Shown here piece by piece: positions 1 through 8,616 of a stretch of 61,163 bases of DNA. Position 1 is the first letter of the stretch. The number at the start of each line of letters is the position of its first letter. The DNA comes from Bryobacterales bacterium. GTDB taxonomy: Bacteria; Acidobacteriota; Terriglobia; Bryobacterales; UBA6623. A model generated the notes under the pieces. It did not search any database, had not been told where the DNA came from, and was given only the letters and a program-made list of their open reading frames with translations. The DNA is taken from the NCBI GenBank assembly GCA_022826925.1, contig JAJDTX010000124.1, forward strand, positions 1-61,163, read 5' to 3'. Made by a program: the position numbers and the translations under genes.

Positions 1-141
1 ATTAAAAAAGTCCGGGATGTTTTGGACCGTCAAAGGCGCGAACGCCATCATCGCCTTGCGCTGCGCCCAACTCTCCGATCGATTCGACGACTACTGGGAG
101 GACCGGGCGGCTGCATAGTTTCACAGAATTGTCGCGCACCC
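1..141 (+). mobile_element. Right end of an ISKra4-like insertion sequence (transposase C-terminus plus terminal repeat), cut by window edge
   Basis: Reading from base 2, an open frame runs to a TAG at 116-118 and gives a 38-residue tail that includes the segments MFWTVKGANAIIALRC and LSDRFDDYWE. This tail strongly resembles the C-terminus of ISKra4-family transposases (recalled from family knowledge, not searched). Just downstream, bases 119-141 end in CCC, so the complementary strand starts GGGTGCGCGAC, as ISKra4-type terminal repeats do. The element probably ends near 141. The rest lies left of the window, so its integrity cannot be judged. A short forward frame at 22-378 overlaps it in another phase and is not used. 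Confidence 0.65.
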
Positions 142-272
142 TTTTCGAGTTTTTCGAGTTCTCAAGGGGGGCGAGTCGGCCGAGCGAGTCTGGCGGTTTA
201 TACGATGTACGGATTTCCCGAGTTCTCGACCGCTCGGCCTACCGGCTACAACTGCAAGCTGCGGCCAGCCAC

Positions 273-1823
273 TCAGGCGAGTGCGCTCTCGAACGCTCCC
301 ACGTTGCGCGTCCGTGTGTCGAACTCCACACCCACCAAATGGATGGGCAGCCCGAGGTGGCGGTACTTGGCGGCGTAGTCCCGCTCTCGCAGCTGCGCCA
401 GCGCCGTGCCGCTTCGGCTCTCTTCCCACGCCTTGAACTCGAACAGGTATACGTGGCTGCCCGCTTGCACTGCCATGTCCAGCCGTCCGCGGTTGCTGCT
501 GTCTTCAACCGTCGCTTCGACATCCAACCCCGAAATGTAGCCGTAGAAGACACTGGCGTAGTACCCCTCGTAACGCGCGATCTCATTGCGCGTGTGCCAT
601 TCGTAGGGGATGCTCTCGAAGAGCGCGCGAATGCGTCGCTCCAATCCAGCCAAGTCGCCCCTGGCGAGGAATTCATCGAGGGCGTCGAGGTGCTGTTCCC
701 GGCAAGGGTCCGTGCCCGTCAGATACGCGAGCAGGCTCGTGTTCAGGCTCTGGCTCACCTCGCGGTTGGGATAGACGAGCCGATAGCGCAGTTGCCCGCG
801 GCGCGTCTCTTGGCCTCCGATGGTCAGGTAGCCAGTTTGGAACAGCAACGCCTCGGGAGCGATGTTGTCCACCTCGAACTTGCCAAGATCGTCTTCGCTC
901 ACGAGCATGCCGTCCAAGGTGGCCGTCGATATGTTGCGCTTGATCAGCGTTTCCACCAGGAACCTTGGCGTGCCGGTCTGGAACCACCACGGCTTGAATG
1001 CGCGCTTGTCGAATAGGAGCAAGAGATCGAACGGGTTGTACACTCTGTCCGCCGCCAGGCCCCAGCTGTAGCCGTTGTACCACTCGCGGATTTGGTCACG
1101 GTCCAAGCCCGGCAGCTCGGCTGCGAACACCGTGTCGACGTCGTCTTCGGTGTAGCCGCAAATGGCCGCGTATCGCTCGTCAAGCGTGATGTCGTTGAGA
1201 TTGTTCAGGCCGGAGAAGAGGCTGACCTTGGAAAACTTGCTCACGCCGGTGAGAAAGCAGAAACGGATATGCGCATCACAGGACTTGATCATCCCGTAAA
1301 GCCCGCGCAAGTACTCCCGATTGGCGCGGGCGAGATCTGGATTCTCCAATGCGTCGAGGATCGGTTTGTCGTACTCGTCAACCAACACGCAAACCCTCTG
1401 GCCGCTGTCGCGATGCAACGTGCGGACTAGATCTTCCAAGCGGCGAGGCCCGGAAGTGTGGCGCGCTCGCATGCCCGCGGCGCTCTCTAGATTCAACAAC
1501 TGTGCCAGCACGTCTTCTTCCAAGTCCCCGGGCCTGGTGGCGTTGAGACCGCCGAAGTCTAGGTGCACAACTGGAAACGACACCGACCAGTCCCAGCGGT
1601 CGTGCGCCTCCAAGCCCACGAAGAGGCTCTGGCTACCTTGGAAGAGCTCCTTCAATGTGTCCAAGAACAGGCTCTTGCCGAAGCGGCGCGGACGAGACAG
1701 GAAATAGTGCTTGCCGCCTTGCGCCAGCTTGAGCGCGTAGCCGGTCTTGTCCACGTAGTAGCAGTCGGTCTCGCGAATCTCGCGAAACGTCTGGATACCA
1801 GTGGGTAAGCGGAGCTTGGCCAT
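273..1823 (-). CDS. AAA-ATPase-like / PD-(D/E)XK nuclease family protein
   Basis: This 516-residue protein has the layout of the AAA-ATPase_like (PF09820) plus PDDEXK_9 (PF08011) family. The N-terminus carries a P-loop variant, RPRRFGKS (residues 44-51), and a Walker B-like VLVDEYDKP (about 146-154). The C-terminus carries GRLDMAV followed by YLFEFKA (about residues 450-470), matching the D...E-x-K nuclease core. It has no signal peptide, so it should be cytoplasmic. Homologues are common, often multicopy, in host-associated and environmental bacteria, and their role is unsettled; defence or DNA transactions are suspected. It lies next to an IS end and is transcribed toward it, which fits an accessory gene. 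Length and both domains look complete. Confidence 0.85.
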   Translation of the reverse strand: MAKLRLPTGIQTFREIRETDCYYVDKTGYALKLAQGGKHYFLSRPRRFGKSLFLDTLKELFQGSQSLFVGLEAHDRWDWSVSFPVVHLDFGGLNATRPGDLEEDVLAQLLNLESAAGMRARHTSGPRRLEDLVRTLHRDSGQRVCVLVDEYDKPILDALENPDLARANREYLRGLYGMIKSCDAHIRFCFLTGVSKFSKVSLFSGLNNLNDITLDERYAAICGYTEDDVDTVFAAELPGLDRDQIREWYNGYSWGLAADRVYNPFDLLLLFDKRAFKPWWFQTGTPRFLVETLIKRNISTATLDGMLVSEDDLGKFEVDNIAPEALLFQTGYLTIGGQETRRGQLRYRLVYPNREVSQSLNTSLLAYLTGTDPCREQHLDALDEFLARGDLAGLERRIRALFESIPYEWHTRNEIARYEGYYASVFYGYISGLDVEATVEDSSNRGRLDMAVQAGSHVYLFEFKAWEESRSGTALAQLRERDYAAKYRHLGLPIHLVGVEFDTRTRNVGAFESALA

Positions 1824-1900
1824 GGCTCAGCTATTACCGTAGCCCGTATCAGGCCTCATGCCAAGGCAACGCACCCACCGGCGAACCGCTGAATTCCGTC

Positions 1901-1929
1901 TTGCAAACCGAGCGCCTATGGTTTATCTT
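1901..1929 (+). promoter_or_regulatory. Candidate sigma-70-type promoter for the E1 alpha/beta genes
   Basis: TTGCAA at 1901-1906 and TATCTT at 1924-1929 are separated by exactly 17 bases; each hexamer matches four of six consensus positions. Transcription would start near 1936, only about 8 bases before the ATG at 1944, which also lacks a Shine-Dalgarno sequence. The message may therefore be nearly leaderless. This is pattern reading only. Confidence 0.4.
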
Positions 1930-1943
1930 TCTTTAATGCTGCT

Positions 1944-2942
1944 ATGAGCACCCCAGCCGTCGCACACCTACAGACCGAGTTTGACCGCGACCTCTGCGAA
2001 CGATTTCACTACTACATGCTCTTGATGCGGGAACTGGAGGATCGCATCGAGAACAAGCTCTACCGCCAAGGCAAGGTCGTCGGCGGCTGCTACACGGGAC
2101 GCGGCCAAGAGGCCATTCCCGTCGGCAGCGCCATCCTCTCCCGTCCGGGCGACTGGCTGACACCTTCACACAGGGACATGGCTGCCCTGCTGATCCGTGG
2201 CATCACGCCCGAAGAGATCCTCGCCCAGTACATGGGACGCGCGACGGGCCTGACCAAGGGCCGTGACGGCAACATGCACATGGGCTGCTCCGAGCGCCAC
2301 TGCGTGCCGATCATCTCGTCGATCGGGGCCAGCATCCCCATCGCGGGCGGCCTGGCATTCGCGATGCGCTATCGAGGCGAGTCCAACGTAGTCTTCAACT
2401 ACTCAGGCGATGGCGCCTCCAGTCGCGGCGACTGGCACGAGGGCCTCAACATGGCAGCGGTCATGAACCTGCCGATCGTCTATCTGTGCAACAACAACCT
2501 CTACGCCTACTCCACGCCACTCGACAAGCAGATGAAGGTGGCCGACATCGCCGATCGCGTGGCGGGCTACGGCATTCCCGCCGAGATCGTCAACGGCAAT
2601 GACGTGCTGGCAATCTACGAGGCTTCCAAGCGCGGTGTCGAGCACGCCCGCGCGGGCAAAGGCCCTTACTTCATCGAATGCAAGACGTTTCGCATGAGTG
2701 GCCACTCCGCCCATGACCCCGCCGACTACGTGCCCAACCAACTCCGCGAGGAGTGGTCTCGTAAGGATCCGATCCTGATGCTGCAGAAGTATATGGTGGA
2801 GAATCTAGGCGCGGACGAGCAAGATTTCGTAGACATGCGCAAGCGCGTTCTCGACAAGATCTCCGAGGCCGTCGAGTGGGCGCTCGAGCAACCCTTGCCC
2901 GATCCGGCGACGCTGGAAGACGATGTCTACGCGTCCGAATAA
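1944..2942 (+). CDS. pdhA: Thiamine-diphosphate-dependent 2-oxoacid dehydrogenase E1 component, alpha subunit (pyruvate dehydrogenase type)
   Basis: The 332-residue product matches the alpha subunit of heterotetrameric E1, which decarboxylates pyruvate or another 2-oxoacid using thiamine diphosphate and passes the acyl group to the lipoyl domain of E2. The thiamine-diphosphate motif is visible as GDG at residues 155-157 and NNN at 183-185. The SGHSAHDP segment corresponds to the active-site loop. It sits 19 bases upstream of the beta subunit, so the two are co-transcribed, probably from the promoter at 1901-1929. No E2 or E3 gene is in the window, so substrate (pyruvate, acetoin or branched-chain acid) is not fixed by context. 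The sequence looks most like the pyruvate/acetoin class. Confidence 0.9.
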   Translation: MSTPAVAHLQTEFDRDLCERFHYYMLLMRELEDRIENKLYRQGKVVGGCYTGRGQEAIPVGSAILSRPGDWLTPSHRDMAALLIRGITPEEILAQYMGRATGLTKGRDGNMHMGCSERHCVPIISSIGASIPIAGGLAFAMRYRGESNVVFNYSGDGASSRGDWHEGLNMAAVMNLPIVYLCNNNLYAYSTPLDKQMKVADIADRVAGYGIPAEIVNGNDVLAIYEASKRGVEHARAGKGPYFIECKTFRMSGHSAHDPADYVPNQLREEWSRKDPILMLQKYMVENLGADEQDFVDMRKRVLDKISEAVEWALEQPLPDPATLEDDVYASE

Positions 2943-2961
2943 ATAGAGGAAACGCCCCACC

Positions 2962-3936
2962 ATGGCAGAGACCACCTACGTCGAAGCGATCCGCCAAGGC
3001 ATCTGGGAGGAGATGGAGCGCGACGACACGGTCTTCGTGATGGGCGAGGACGTGGCGACTTACGGCGGTGCGTTCAAGATCACGAAGGGCCTGCTGGAAC
3101 GCTTCGGCGAGCTGCGCGTGGTGGACACCCCCCTCGCTGAGTCGGCCATCGTCGGCGCCGGCACCGGCGCCGCCATCAACGGACTGCGCCCAGTGCTGGA
3201 GATGCAGTTCGCAGACTTCATGGCCTGCGGCTTCGACCAGATCACCAACTTCGCGGCCAAGTGCCGCTACCGCTGGGGCCAGGCCATCCCCATGGTCATC
3301 CGCGCTCCCGCCGGCGGCAACATCCACGGCGGACCGTTCCATTCGCAGAACGTGGAGATGCCCTACGTGCACACGCCGGGCCTGAAGGTGGTGCAGCCAT
3401 CGACGGCCTATGACGCCAAGGGTCTGATCAAGGCGGCGATCCGCGACGACGATCCGGTGATCTACCTCGAGCACAAATACCTCTACCGCTCGGTCAAGGA
3501 AGAGCTGCCCGCCGAGGACTACACGGTGCCTATCGGCAAGGCCGGCGTCTGCCGCGAGGGATCCGACATCTCGATCATCACCTACGGCTGGATGGTGCAC
3601 GTCGCCCTCGAAGCTGCCGAAGCCGCTGCCGGCGAGGGAATCAGCGCGGAGGTGCTGGACCTACGCACACTCGTCCCGCTCGACCGCGAGGCGATCCTGG
3701 ACACGGCCAAGAAGACTAGCAAGGTCATCCTGCTGCACGAGGACACCCTCACGGGCGGCCTCGGAGGCGAGCTGGCCGGAATCATCTCCGAACATGCGTT
3801 CGACTACCTGGACGGGCCGCTCGTGCGCGTCGCCGCTCCCGACACGCCGGTGCCATTCAGCGAGGCGCTGGAGCGGGCTTTTCTGCCAAGCGTCGAAGAG
3901 ATCCTGGCAAAGGTCCGCTGGCTGCACCGCTTCTAG
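2962..3936 (+). CDS. pdhB: 2-oxoacid dehydrogenase E1 component, beta subunit (pyruvate dehydrogenase type)
   Basis: The 324-residue product has the normal length and sequence of E1 beta, starting MAETTYVEAIRQGIWEEM and containing the MGEDVATYGGAFKITKGL segment typical of pyruvate dehydrogenase beta chains. It has the transketolase pyrimidine-binding half first and the C-terminal transketolase half after about residue 190. A purine-rich AGAGGAAA sits upstream of the ATG. It forms the alpha2-beta2 E1 with the preceding gene. The operon appears to end here, because the following PQQ dehydrogenase is 117 bases away and functionally unrelated. E2 and E3 must be encoded elsewhere. Confidence 0.9.
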   Translation: MAETTYVEAIRQGIWEEMERDDTVFVMGEDVATYGGAFKITKGLLERFGELRVVDTPLAESAIVGAGTGAAINGLRPVLEMQFADFMACGFDQITNFAAKCRYRWGQAIPMVIRAPAGGNIHGGPFHSQNVEMPYVHTPGLKVVQPSTAYDAKGLIKAAIRDDDPVIYLEHKYLYRSVKEELPAEDYTVPIGKAGVCREGSDISIITYGWMVHVALEAAEAAAGEGISAEVLDLRTLVPLDREAILDTAKKTSKVILLHEDTLTGGLGGELAGIISEHAFDYLDGPLVRVAAPDTPVPFSEALERAFLPSVEEILAKVRWLHRF

Positions 3937-4053
3937 CGTCGGCAACCGCCAATTGCTTACGATGCTCTCCGCGCCTTCGGCCGCCCTCGCCGGCCCCTGC
4001 AGCGCCTGTTTCTCCGACGGTGCCTTTTCCGGTCCGGAAATCCAAATTCCAAC

Positions 4054-5940
4054 ATGCCCACCAATCGCAGAACCTTCCTCAAGTCCTCCGGCGGAGCGCT
4101 AGTCGCAGCCTCGCAGGCGTGGCCCGCCCCCGGTCCGCGCCAGTGGCTCGGCGACGACCCCAGCCGAGAATGGCGGCACTACGGCGGCACGGCAGGCGCG
4201 AACCGCTACTCTCCGGCCGACCAGATCAACCGGTCCAACGTGGCACGGCTCAAGCCCGCATGGGTCCACCGCACCGGGGATTCGATGCAGCGGCCTCAAA
4301 CCACTATCGAGTGCACCCCCATCGTGGTGGACGGGGTGATGTACATCACCACGGCCCGGATCAAGGTCCAAGCCTTGGACGCTGCGAGCGGCAAGCTGCT
4401 GTGGTCGTTCGACCCGCAGCAAGGGGCGTCCTCCAGACGCAGCCCCGGCGTCAGCCGGGGAGTGTGCTACTGGCAGTCGGAAGACGGCTCGCAGAAGCGC
4501 ATATTCAGCACCGCGCAGAACAGGCTGTACAGCTTGGACGCGACCAACGGCGAGCCCGACGGGGCGTTTGGGGCCAACGGAATGGTTGACCTCAACGAGA
4601 ATCTCGATAGCGAGGTGGAGGGCGTTTCGGTCAAATGTACCAGTCCGGTGGTGGCCTACAAGGACCTGATCGTGGTCGGAGGGGGCGGCGGAGAAGGACC
4701 CTATCCGCAGGCCCCGGGACATATCCGGGCCTTTGACGTTCAGACCGGCAAGCGCCGCTGGATCTTCCACACCACGCCGCGGCCGGGCCAATACGGCTAC
4801 GAGACCTGGCCTCCGAACGCCTACAAGCATGTCGGCGGCACCAACAACTGGTCCGGCATGAGCCTGGATGTGGAGCGCGGCATCGTGTTCGCGGGCATCG
4901 GCTCGCCGGCCTTCGACTTCTATGGCGGCGACCGCATCGGCGCCAACCTGTTCGGCAACTGCGTGCTGGCATTGGACGCGATGACAGGCGAACGAAAGTG
5001 GCACTTCCAAACCGTCCATCACGACGTCTGGGACTACGACCTGCCGGCTCAACCAGCACTGATCCAAATGACTCAGAGCCACCGCACATTTGACGCGGTA
5101 GTCCAGCCCACCAAGCAGGGCTTCCTGTTCTTCCTGCACCGTGAAACGGGCCGACCTGTCTGGCCGATCGAAGAACGGCCGATCCCAATGTCAGATCTCG
5201 GCGGCGAGCAACTCTGGCCGACGCAACCGTTCCCCACCAAGCCGGCCCCGGTGTCGCGGCAAGGCTTCCCGGAGTCCTCCATAACCGACATCTCCCCAGA
5301 AGCGCATGCCGCGGCGCGCAAGATCTGGGAGTCCACAGACGCAGGTGACCTATTCACGCCGCCGAGCACGCGCGGCACGCTCGTCCATCCTGGTTTCCGT
5401 GGGGGCTGCCTGTGGGGCGGCTGCTGCTACAACCCGGCGCTGAACCGCGTCTTCGTCAGCTCGGACGAGACCACCAACCGCATCGAACTCAAGCTCGCGC
5501 CCGAAGAGAAGTTCGACTATGCCCTGCCCGACCGCAGCGAGTTCCTGGATGCGGAAGGGTACCCGGCCATCAAGCCGCCGTGGGGATATGTCACCGCGAT
5601 CGATCTCGAGACCGGCGACTTCGCGTGGCGCGTGGTCAACGGAGAGTTTCCCGAACTCGCGGCGCGGGGCATTCCGAAGACCGGTTCGCCATCCCACGGA
5701 GGCTCCATCGCCACGGCGGGCGGGCTCGTGTTCATGGCGGGTACGTTCGACAAGAAGTTCCGCGCATTCGACCAAGACACCGGCGAAGTCCTCTGGGAGA
5801 CCGAATTGAACGCAGGCGGCTTTGCCACGCCCTGCACCTACGAGGCCGGCGGCAAGCAGTTCGTGGTGATCGCAGCGGGGGGCGGTAAAGGCAATACGGC
5901 TTCGGGCGATGAGTTCGTGGCGTTCGCCGTCAACGGCTGA
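4054..5940 (+). CDS. PQQ-dependent dehydrogenase (quinoprotein, glucose/quinate dehydrogenase-like), Tat-exported
   Basis: The 628-residue product begins MPTNRRTFLKSSGGALVAAS, a twin-arginine signal, so the enzyme is exported folded. The mature start (REWRHYGGTAGANRYSP, then LKPAWVHRTGD) matches the first blade of eight-bladed PQQ propellers, closest by eye to membrane glucose/quinate dehydrogenases but without their N-terminal membrane anchor. No CxxCH is present, so electrons must go to a separate acceptor. A CC pair occurs late (WGGCCYNP), not at the position of the vicinal disulfide of alcohol dehydrogenases. The likely role is oxidation of a periplasmic alcohol or sugar; the substrate cannot be read from the sequence. 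No PQQ synthesis genes are nearby. Confidence 0.85.
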   Translation: MPTNRRTFLKSSGGALVAASQAWPAPGPRQWLGDDPSREWRHYGGTAGANRYSPADQINRSNVARLKPAWVHRTGDSMQRPQTTIECTPIVVDGVMYITTARIKVQALDAASGKLLWSFDPQQGASSRRSPGVSRGVCYWQSEDGSQKRIFSTAQNRLYSLDATNGEPDGAFGANGMVDLNENLDSEVEGVSVKCTSPVVAYKDLIVVGGGGGEGPYPQAPGHIRAFDVQTGKRRWIFHTTPRPGQYGYETWPPNAYKHVGGTNNWSGMSLDVERGIVFAGIGSPAFDFYGGDRIGANLFGNCVLALDAMTGERKWHFQTVHHDVWDYDLPAQPALIQMTQSHRTFDAVVQPTKQGFLFFLHRETGRPVWPIEERPIPMSDLGGEQLWPTQPFPTKPAPVSRQGFPESSITDISPEAHAAARKIWESTDAGDLFTPPSTRGTLVHPGFRGGCLWGGCCYNPALNRVFVSSDETTNRIELKLAPEEKFDYALPDRSEFLDAEGYPAIKPPWGYVTAIDLETGDFAWRVVNGEFPELAARGIPKTGSPSHGGSIATAGGLVFMAGTFDKKFRAFDQDTGEVLWETELNAGGFATPCTYEAGGKQFVVIAAGGGKGNTASGDEFVAFAVNG

Positions 5941-6251
5941 ACGCACGCGAATTGGTCGGAACTTGACGTCAGCGACCGTGGCGGGGTGGCCTGCCGCATT
6001 CATCAAGACGGTGCCCGCGGGCTGCCCTTGTAACCGCCTACCTTCCCCGAGCTTCCGACTCACCGGTTGGCACGAACTGCCCCGTTACAGTTCGCGACGC
6101 AATGCAGCCGTATGGCGACTCGTTTGGATCCCGGTCCAGCCCCTCGCCGGACGAGCGCCGTATGGCGCAGTCTTCGGGCGGTACCGGCGAGGCGGTCGCA
6201 TGCATACCACCTCCGGCGAATTGAGCGAATCGACGCGACGGGCTTGGCAGG
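5941..6251. other. Intergenic stretch without recognised gene
   Basis: These 311 bases separate the PQQ dehydrogenase from the convergent small membrane-protein gene. Short open frames occur on both strands but lack family resemblance, credible start sites or signal-like sequences. I see no clear terminator hairpin. Confidence 0.5.
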
Positions 6252-6461
6252 TTATTGCGATGCCTGGCCGGGTCCGCCAGAAAGCACCCGAGCGGGTAGG
6301 GTAATGATTGCGCGCAACAGCTCGAAGACGCCGCTGAAGACAATCCCGATCAAGCGCAGCGGCAGCAATAACAGCCAAACGAACGGGTAGGCAATCAATG
6401 CCAGCAGCGCAAGCGGCCAGCAAAGCACAAGCAAGATAAGCCAGAGAAGGAGCTTGAGCAT
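6252..6461 (-). CDS. Small hydrophobic membrane protein, unknown function
   Basis: A 69-residue frame starts at the ATG complementary to 6459-6461 and begins MLKLLLWLILLVLCWPLALL. It has two or three closely spaced hydrophobic segments (about residues 2-36 and 37-58) and a polar tail. A longer upstream in-frame start exists (6584) but adds a basic, unconvincing leader, so I chose the internal ATG directly before the hydrophobic part. The pattern of membrane residues is too regular to be chance. I do not recognise the family. Confidence 0.6.
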   Translation of the reverse strand: MLKLLLWLILLVLCWPLALLALIAYPFVWLLLLPLRLIGIVFSGVFELLRAIITLPARVLSGGPGQASQ

Positions 6462-6648
6462 GATCAGCGCCGTGCGTTCATAGCTTCGCACGCCTGCAAG
6501 AACGTTGCAGGCCAACCGCCGAGCCGTGCCTGTCTCGGCGTCAGATCCTCGTTGCCTCGGCGTGCGCAGGGCCGACCGGCGCAATGCCGATGAATTCCGC
6601 GGCTCAGTCCAGCACGTCTTCGCTCAAGCCCCTGGGCGCACTGTTACC

Positions 6649-7506
6649 ATGCGAGCGATGGACGAATCCACGGCGCGCCCGTCCGCTGCCATGGCGCATC
6701 GGCAGCTCTACCGCTTCCTGCTCGGAGCGCTGGCGCTAAGCGGCGCGCTGACTGCGCAAGAGATCACTCTGCGCGTGACGGCATACGACGAGCGCACCGC
6801 CGAGACCGTGACCGGGCTTGGCCCCGAACGCTTCTCCGTCAAAGATGGCAATACGCCCCTGCAAGTCGTATCTGCCCGCGAATCCGACACGCCAGTCGAC
6901 ACGTTACTGCTGGTTGACAGCAGCATGGTGGGGCACGCCGTCCGGCCGATCGCCGAAGCCGTCATTGGCCACTTGGGCGAAAGCGACTCCGCGGCACTCG
7001 TGAGCTTCCATGAGTCGGCTGACCTGCTCCAAGACTTCACTTCCGACCAACGGGCCCTTTCTAGGGCGCTGGATCGCATCGAGTATGGCAATCTGCCGCG
7101 CTTGCACGACGCCCTCTTCGCGGCAATCGACGGCGGCTTCGACACAGGATCCAATCGCCGGGCCATCATCGTGCTCTCGGCGGGAGCGATCGCTCGCAGC
7201 CGGACCTCCGAGGCGGAGGTCGTCGAACTCGCCCGTGCCAAGGGCGTGTCGGTCTATACGGTCTTTGTGCGCACCGACTCCCGCGGGGCGATGCGCAGGC
7301 TGGCCCTGCGCACGGGCGGAGCAAGCATAGCCGCGAAGCGAACGGGCCTGGAGCCGCGCCGGCTCGCCACGCGCATCCTCGAGGCAGTGCGCAACCAGTA
7401 CGAATTATCGGTGACGGGCGTCTATACGCTCGGCGACCAAGTCACCGCCGAGATCGTCTCTCAAGCCAAGACCAAACTCTCGGCCTCGGTGCTGCCGATC
7501 GATTGA
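6649..7506 (+). CDS. Acidobacterial VWFA-related domain protein, secreted
   Basis: From the ATG at 6649 the product is 285 residues; starts at 6658 and 6691 are also possible. A signal-peptide-like stretch (LYRFLLGALALSGALTAQ) is followed by EITLRVTAYDERTAETVTGL and FSVKDGNTPLQVVSA, the N-terminal pattern of the acidobacterial VWFA-related family (TIGR03436). A von Willebrand A fold follows, with LLLVDSSMVGHAV where the metal-binding DxSxS is expected; the last serine is replaced by valine, so metal binding may be altered. VSVYTVFVRTD and the C-terminal strand pattern complete the domain. The protein is exported and probably binds other proteins. An in-frame extension to 6505 crosses into the upstream region and was trimmed. 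Confidence 0.75.
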   Translation: MRAMDESTARPSAAMAHRQLYRFLLGALALSGALTAQEITLRVTAYDERTAETVTGLGPERFSVKDGNTPLQVVSARESDTPVDTLLLVDSSMVGHAVRPIAEAVIGHLGESDSAALVSFHESADLLQDFTSDQRALSRALDRIEYGNLPRLHDALFAAIDGGFDTGSNRRAIIVLSAGAIARSRTSEAEVVELARAKGVSVYTVFVRTDSRGAMRRLALRTGGASIAAKRTGLEPRRLATRILEAVRNQYELSVTGVYTLGDQVTAEIVSQAKTKLSASVLPID

Positions 7507-7559
7507 TGGTGCCAGCCTGCGCGCTCTAGCGTGGTCAGGACTGCAAACCGGCCGCCAGC

Positions 7560-8450
7560 CTACGCGCCGCGTGGTCCACCCTTGGGGGTCGCCAAGTAGC
7601 CCTCGATCAGACCGTTGTCGATCTTGTTGACCACCAGCTCGTAAGGGATCCGAGCGCCTTCGACGTAAAACTGCACAGGCTCCAGCAGCGTCTTGCGACG
7701 CTTAACAATCTTCTTGTCGTCGGCCCAGAGCTCGATCGAATAGCGGTTGCGCTTGCGGTCAGTGCCGGTAAGCTTGATGCTGACCGGACCTACTCTCTGC
7801 GGCTGCCTGGTCCTGCCCAGATTGAACTCATAGTAGTTGCGCTCGCCAAGCGCCTTCAGCGCCGCGAGTTCCTCGCCATTGGTAGCGATCAAGCCACTCT
7901 GCACGCCCAGATCGCCCTTGACCGTGGTGAGCGTGGCCACCGTCTCGTCCAGCAGGCTCTTGGTCTCAGCGACCTCTTCCTTGACGGTTTCAACTTCGCC
8001 GCCCAGCTCGCCAACCTCGGTCTTCGTGGCCTCCAGCCTGCCGCCCACTTCTGAAATCTTGGCTTCGCTGGCTTCCCGCGTGCTGACGATCTCTTGCTCC
8101 AGCGTCTCGGCTCGATCCAACACCCTCGATTCGACCGCTTGCGTCTTGACCACGATCTGCTCCTCGTTGGTCTGGACACGAGAAGCGACCTCGCCCACCT
8201 GCGAACCTAGCTCCGAGGCCACCTCCGTGGTCCGCTGTATGTTGCCGTCCAGTGCGGACAAGCGCACTTCATGGGTGGCGAACTGCTCGCCAACCTCCGT
8301 CCGAAACTTATCCAATTGCAAGAACGTATAAACGTTCAGGCCCGCTAGCAGCGCGATGCCGACCAGCAGCACGATCGCCACGAGCGGCGTCTGGCCTTCG
8401 CCCGCGTTGGATGGCAGGCGACCGGATCTGGGTGTGGGCTGTTTGAACAT
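7560..8450 (-). CDS. Membrane-anchored coiled-coil protein, unknown function
   Basis: The 296-residue product has a short basic cytoplasmic tail, one membrane segment (about residues 22-44, LVAIVLLVGIALLAGLNVYT) and then about 150 residues of heptad-rich coiled coil rich in E, V, T and L, including TAESVT-like repeats (residues 46-200). The last 90 residues form a compact domain of alternating strands (PVSIKLTGTDRKRNRYSIEL onward) that I do not recognise. The topology suggests a periplasmic rod with a C-terminal head. It resembles methyl-accepting-type coiled coils only in composition and lacks a signalling hairpin. It is monocistronic. Confidence 0.8.
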   Translation of the reverse strand: MFKQPTPRSGRLPSNAGEGQTPLVAIVLLVGIALLAGLNVYTFLQLDKFRTEVGEQFATHEVRLSALDGNIQRTTEVASELGSQVGEVASRVQTNEEQIVVKTQAVESRVLDRAETLEQEIVSTREASEAKISEVGGRLEATKTEVGELGGEVETVKEEVAETKSLLDETVATLTTVKGDLGVQSGLIATNGEELAALKALGERNYYEFNLGRTRQPQRVGPVSIKLTGTDRKRNRYSIELWADDKKIVKRRKTLLEPVQFYVEGARIPYELVVNKIDNGLIEGYLATPKGGPRGA

Positions 8451-8616
8451 GATGAGGGGCTCCTAGGGCGACTTGGGCAGTCTCCCGCCATTTTACTACC
8501 CTGAAACCAGAGTCACTGCTTTTGTGACGTAAGCAGCCTCGATTGGGTTTCGCACGCAAGCGGCTCTCGCTTGGCGAACCTGAGGCGTTCCTAGAGCTAC
8601 CTTGGAGGAAGAAACT

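Noticed and set aside
4099..5139. Long minus-strand frame opposite the PQQ dehydrogenase
   Set aside because: Biased composition typical of antisense frames in GC-rich DNA; no family resemblance.
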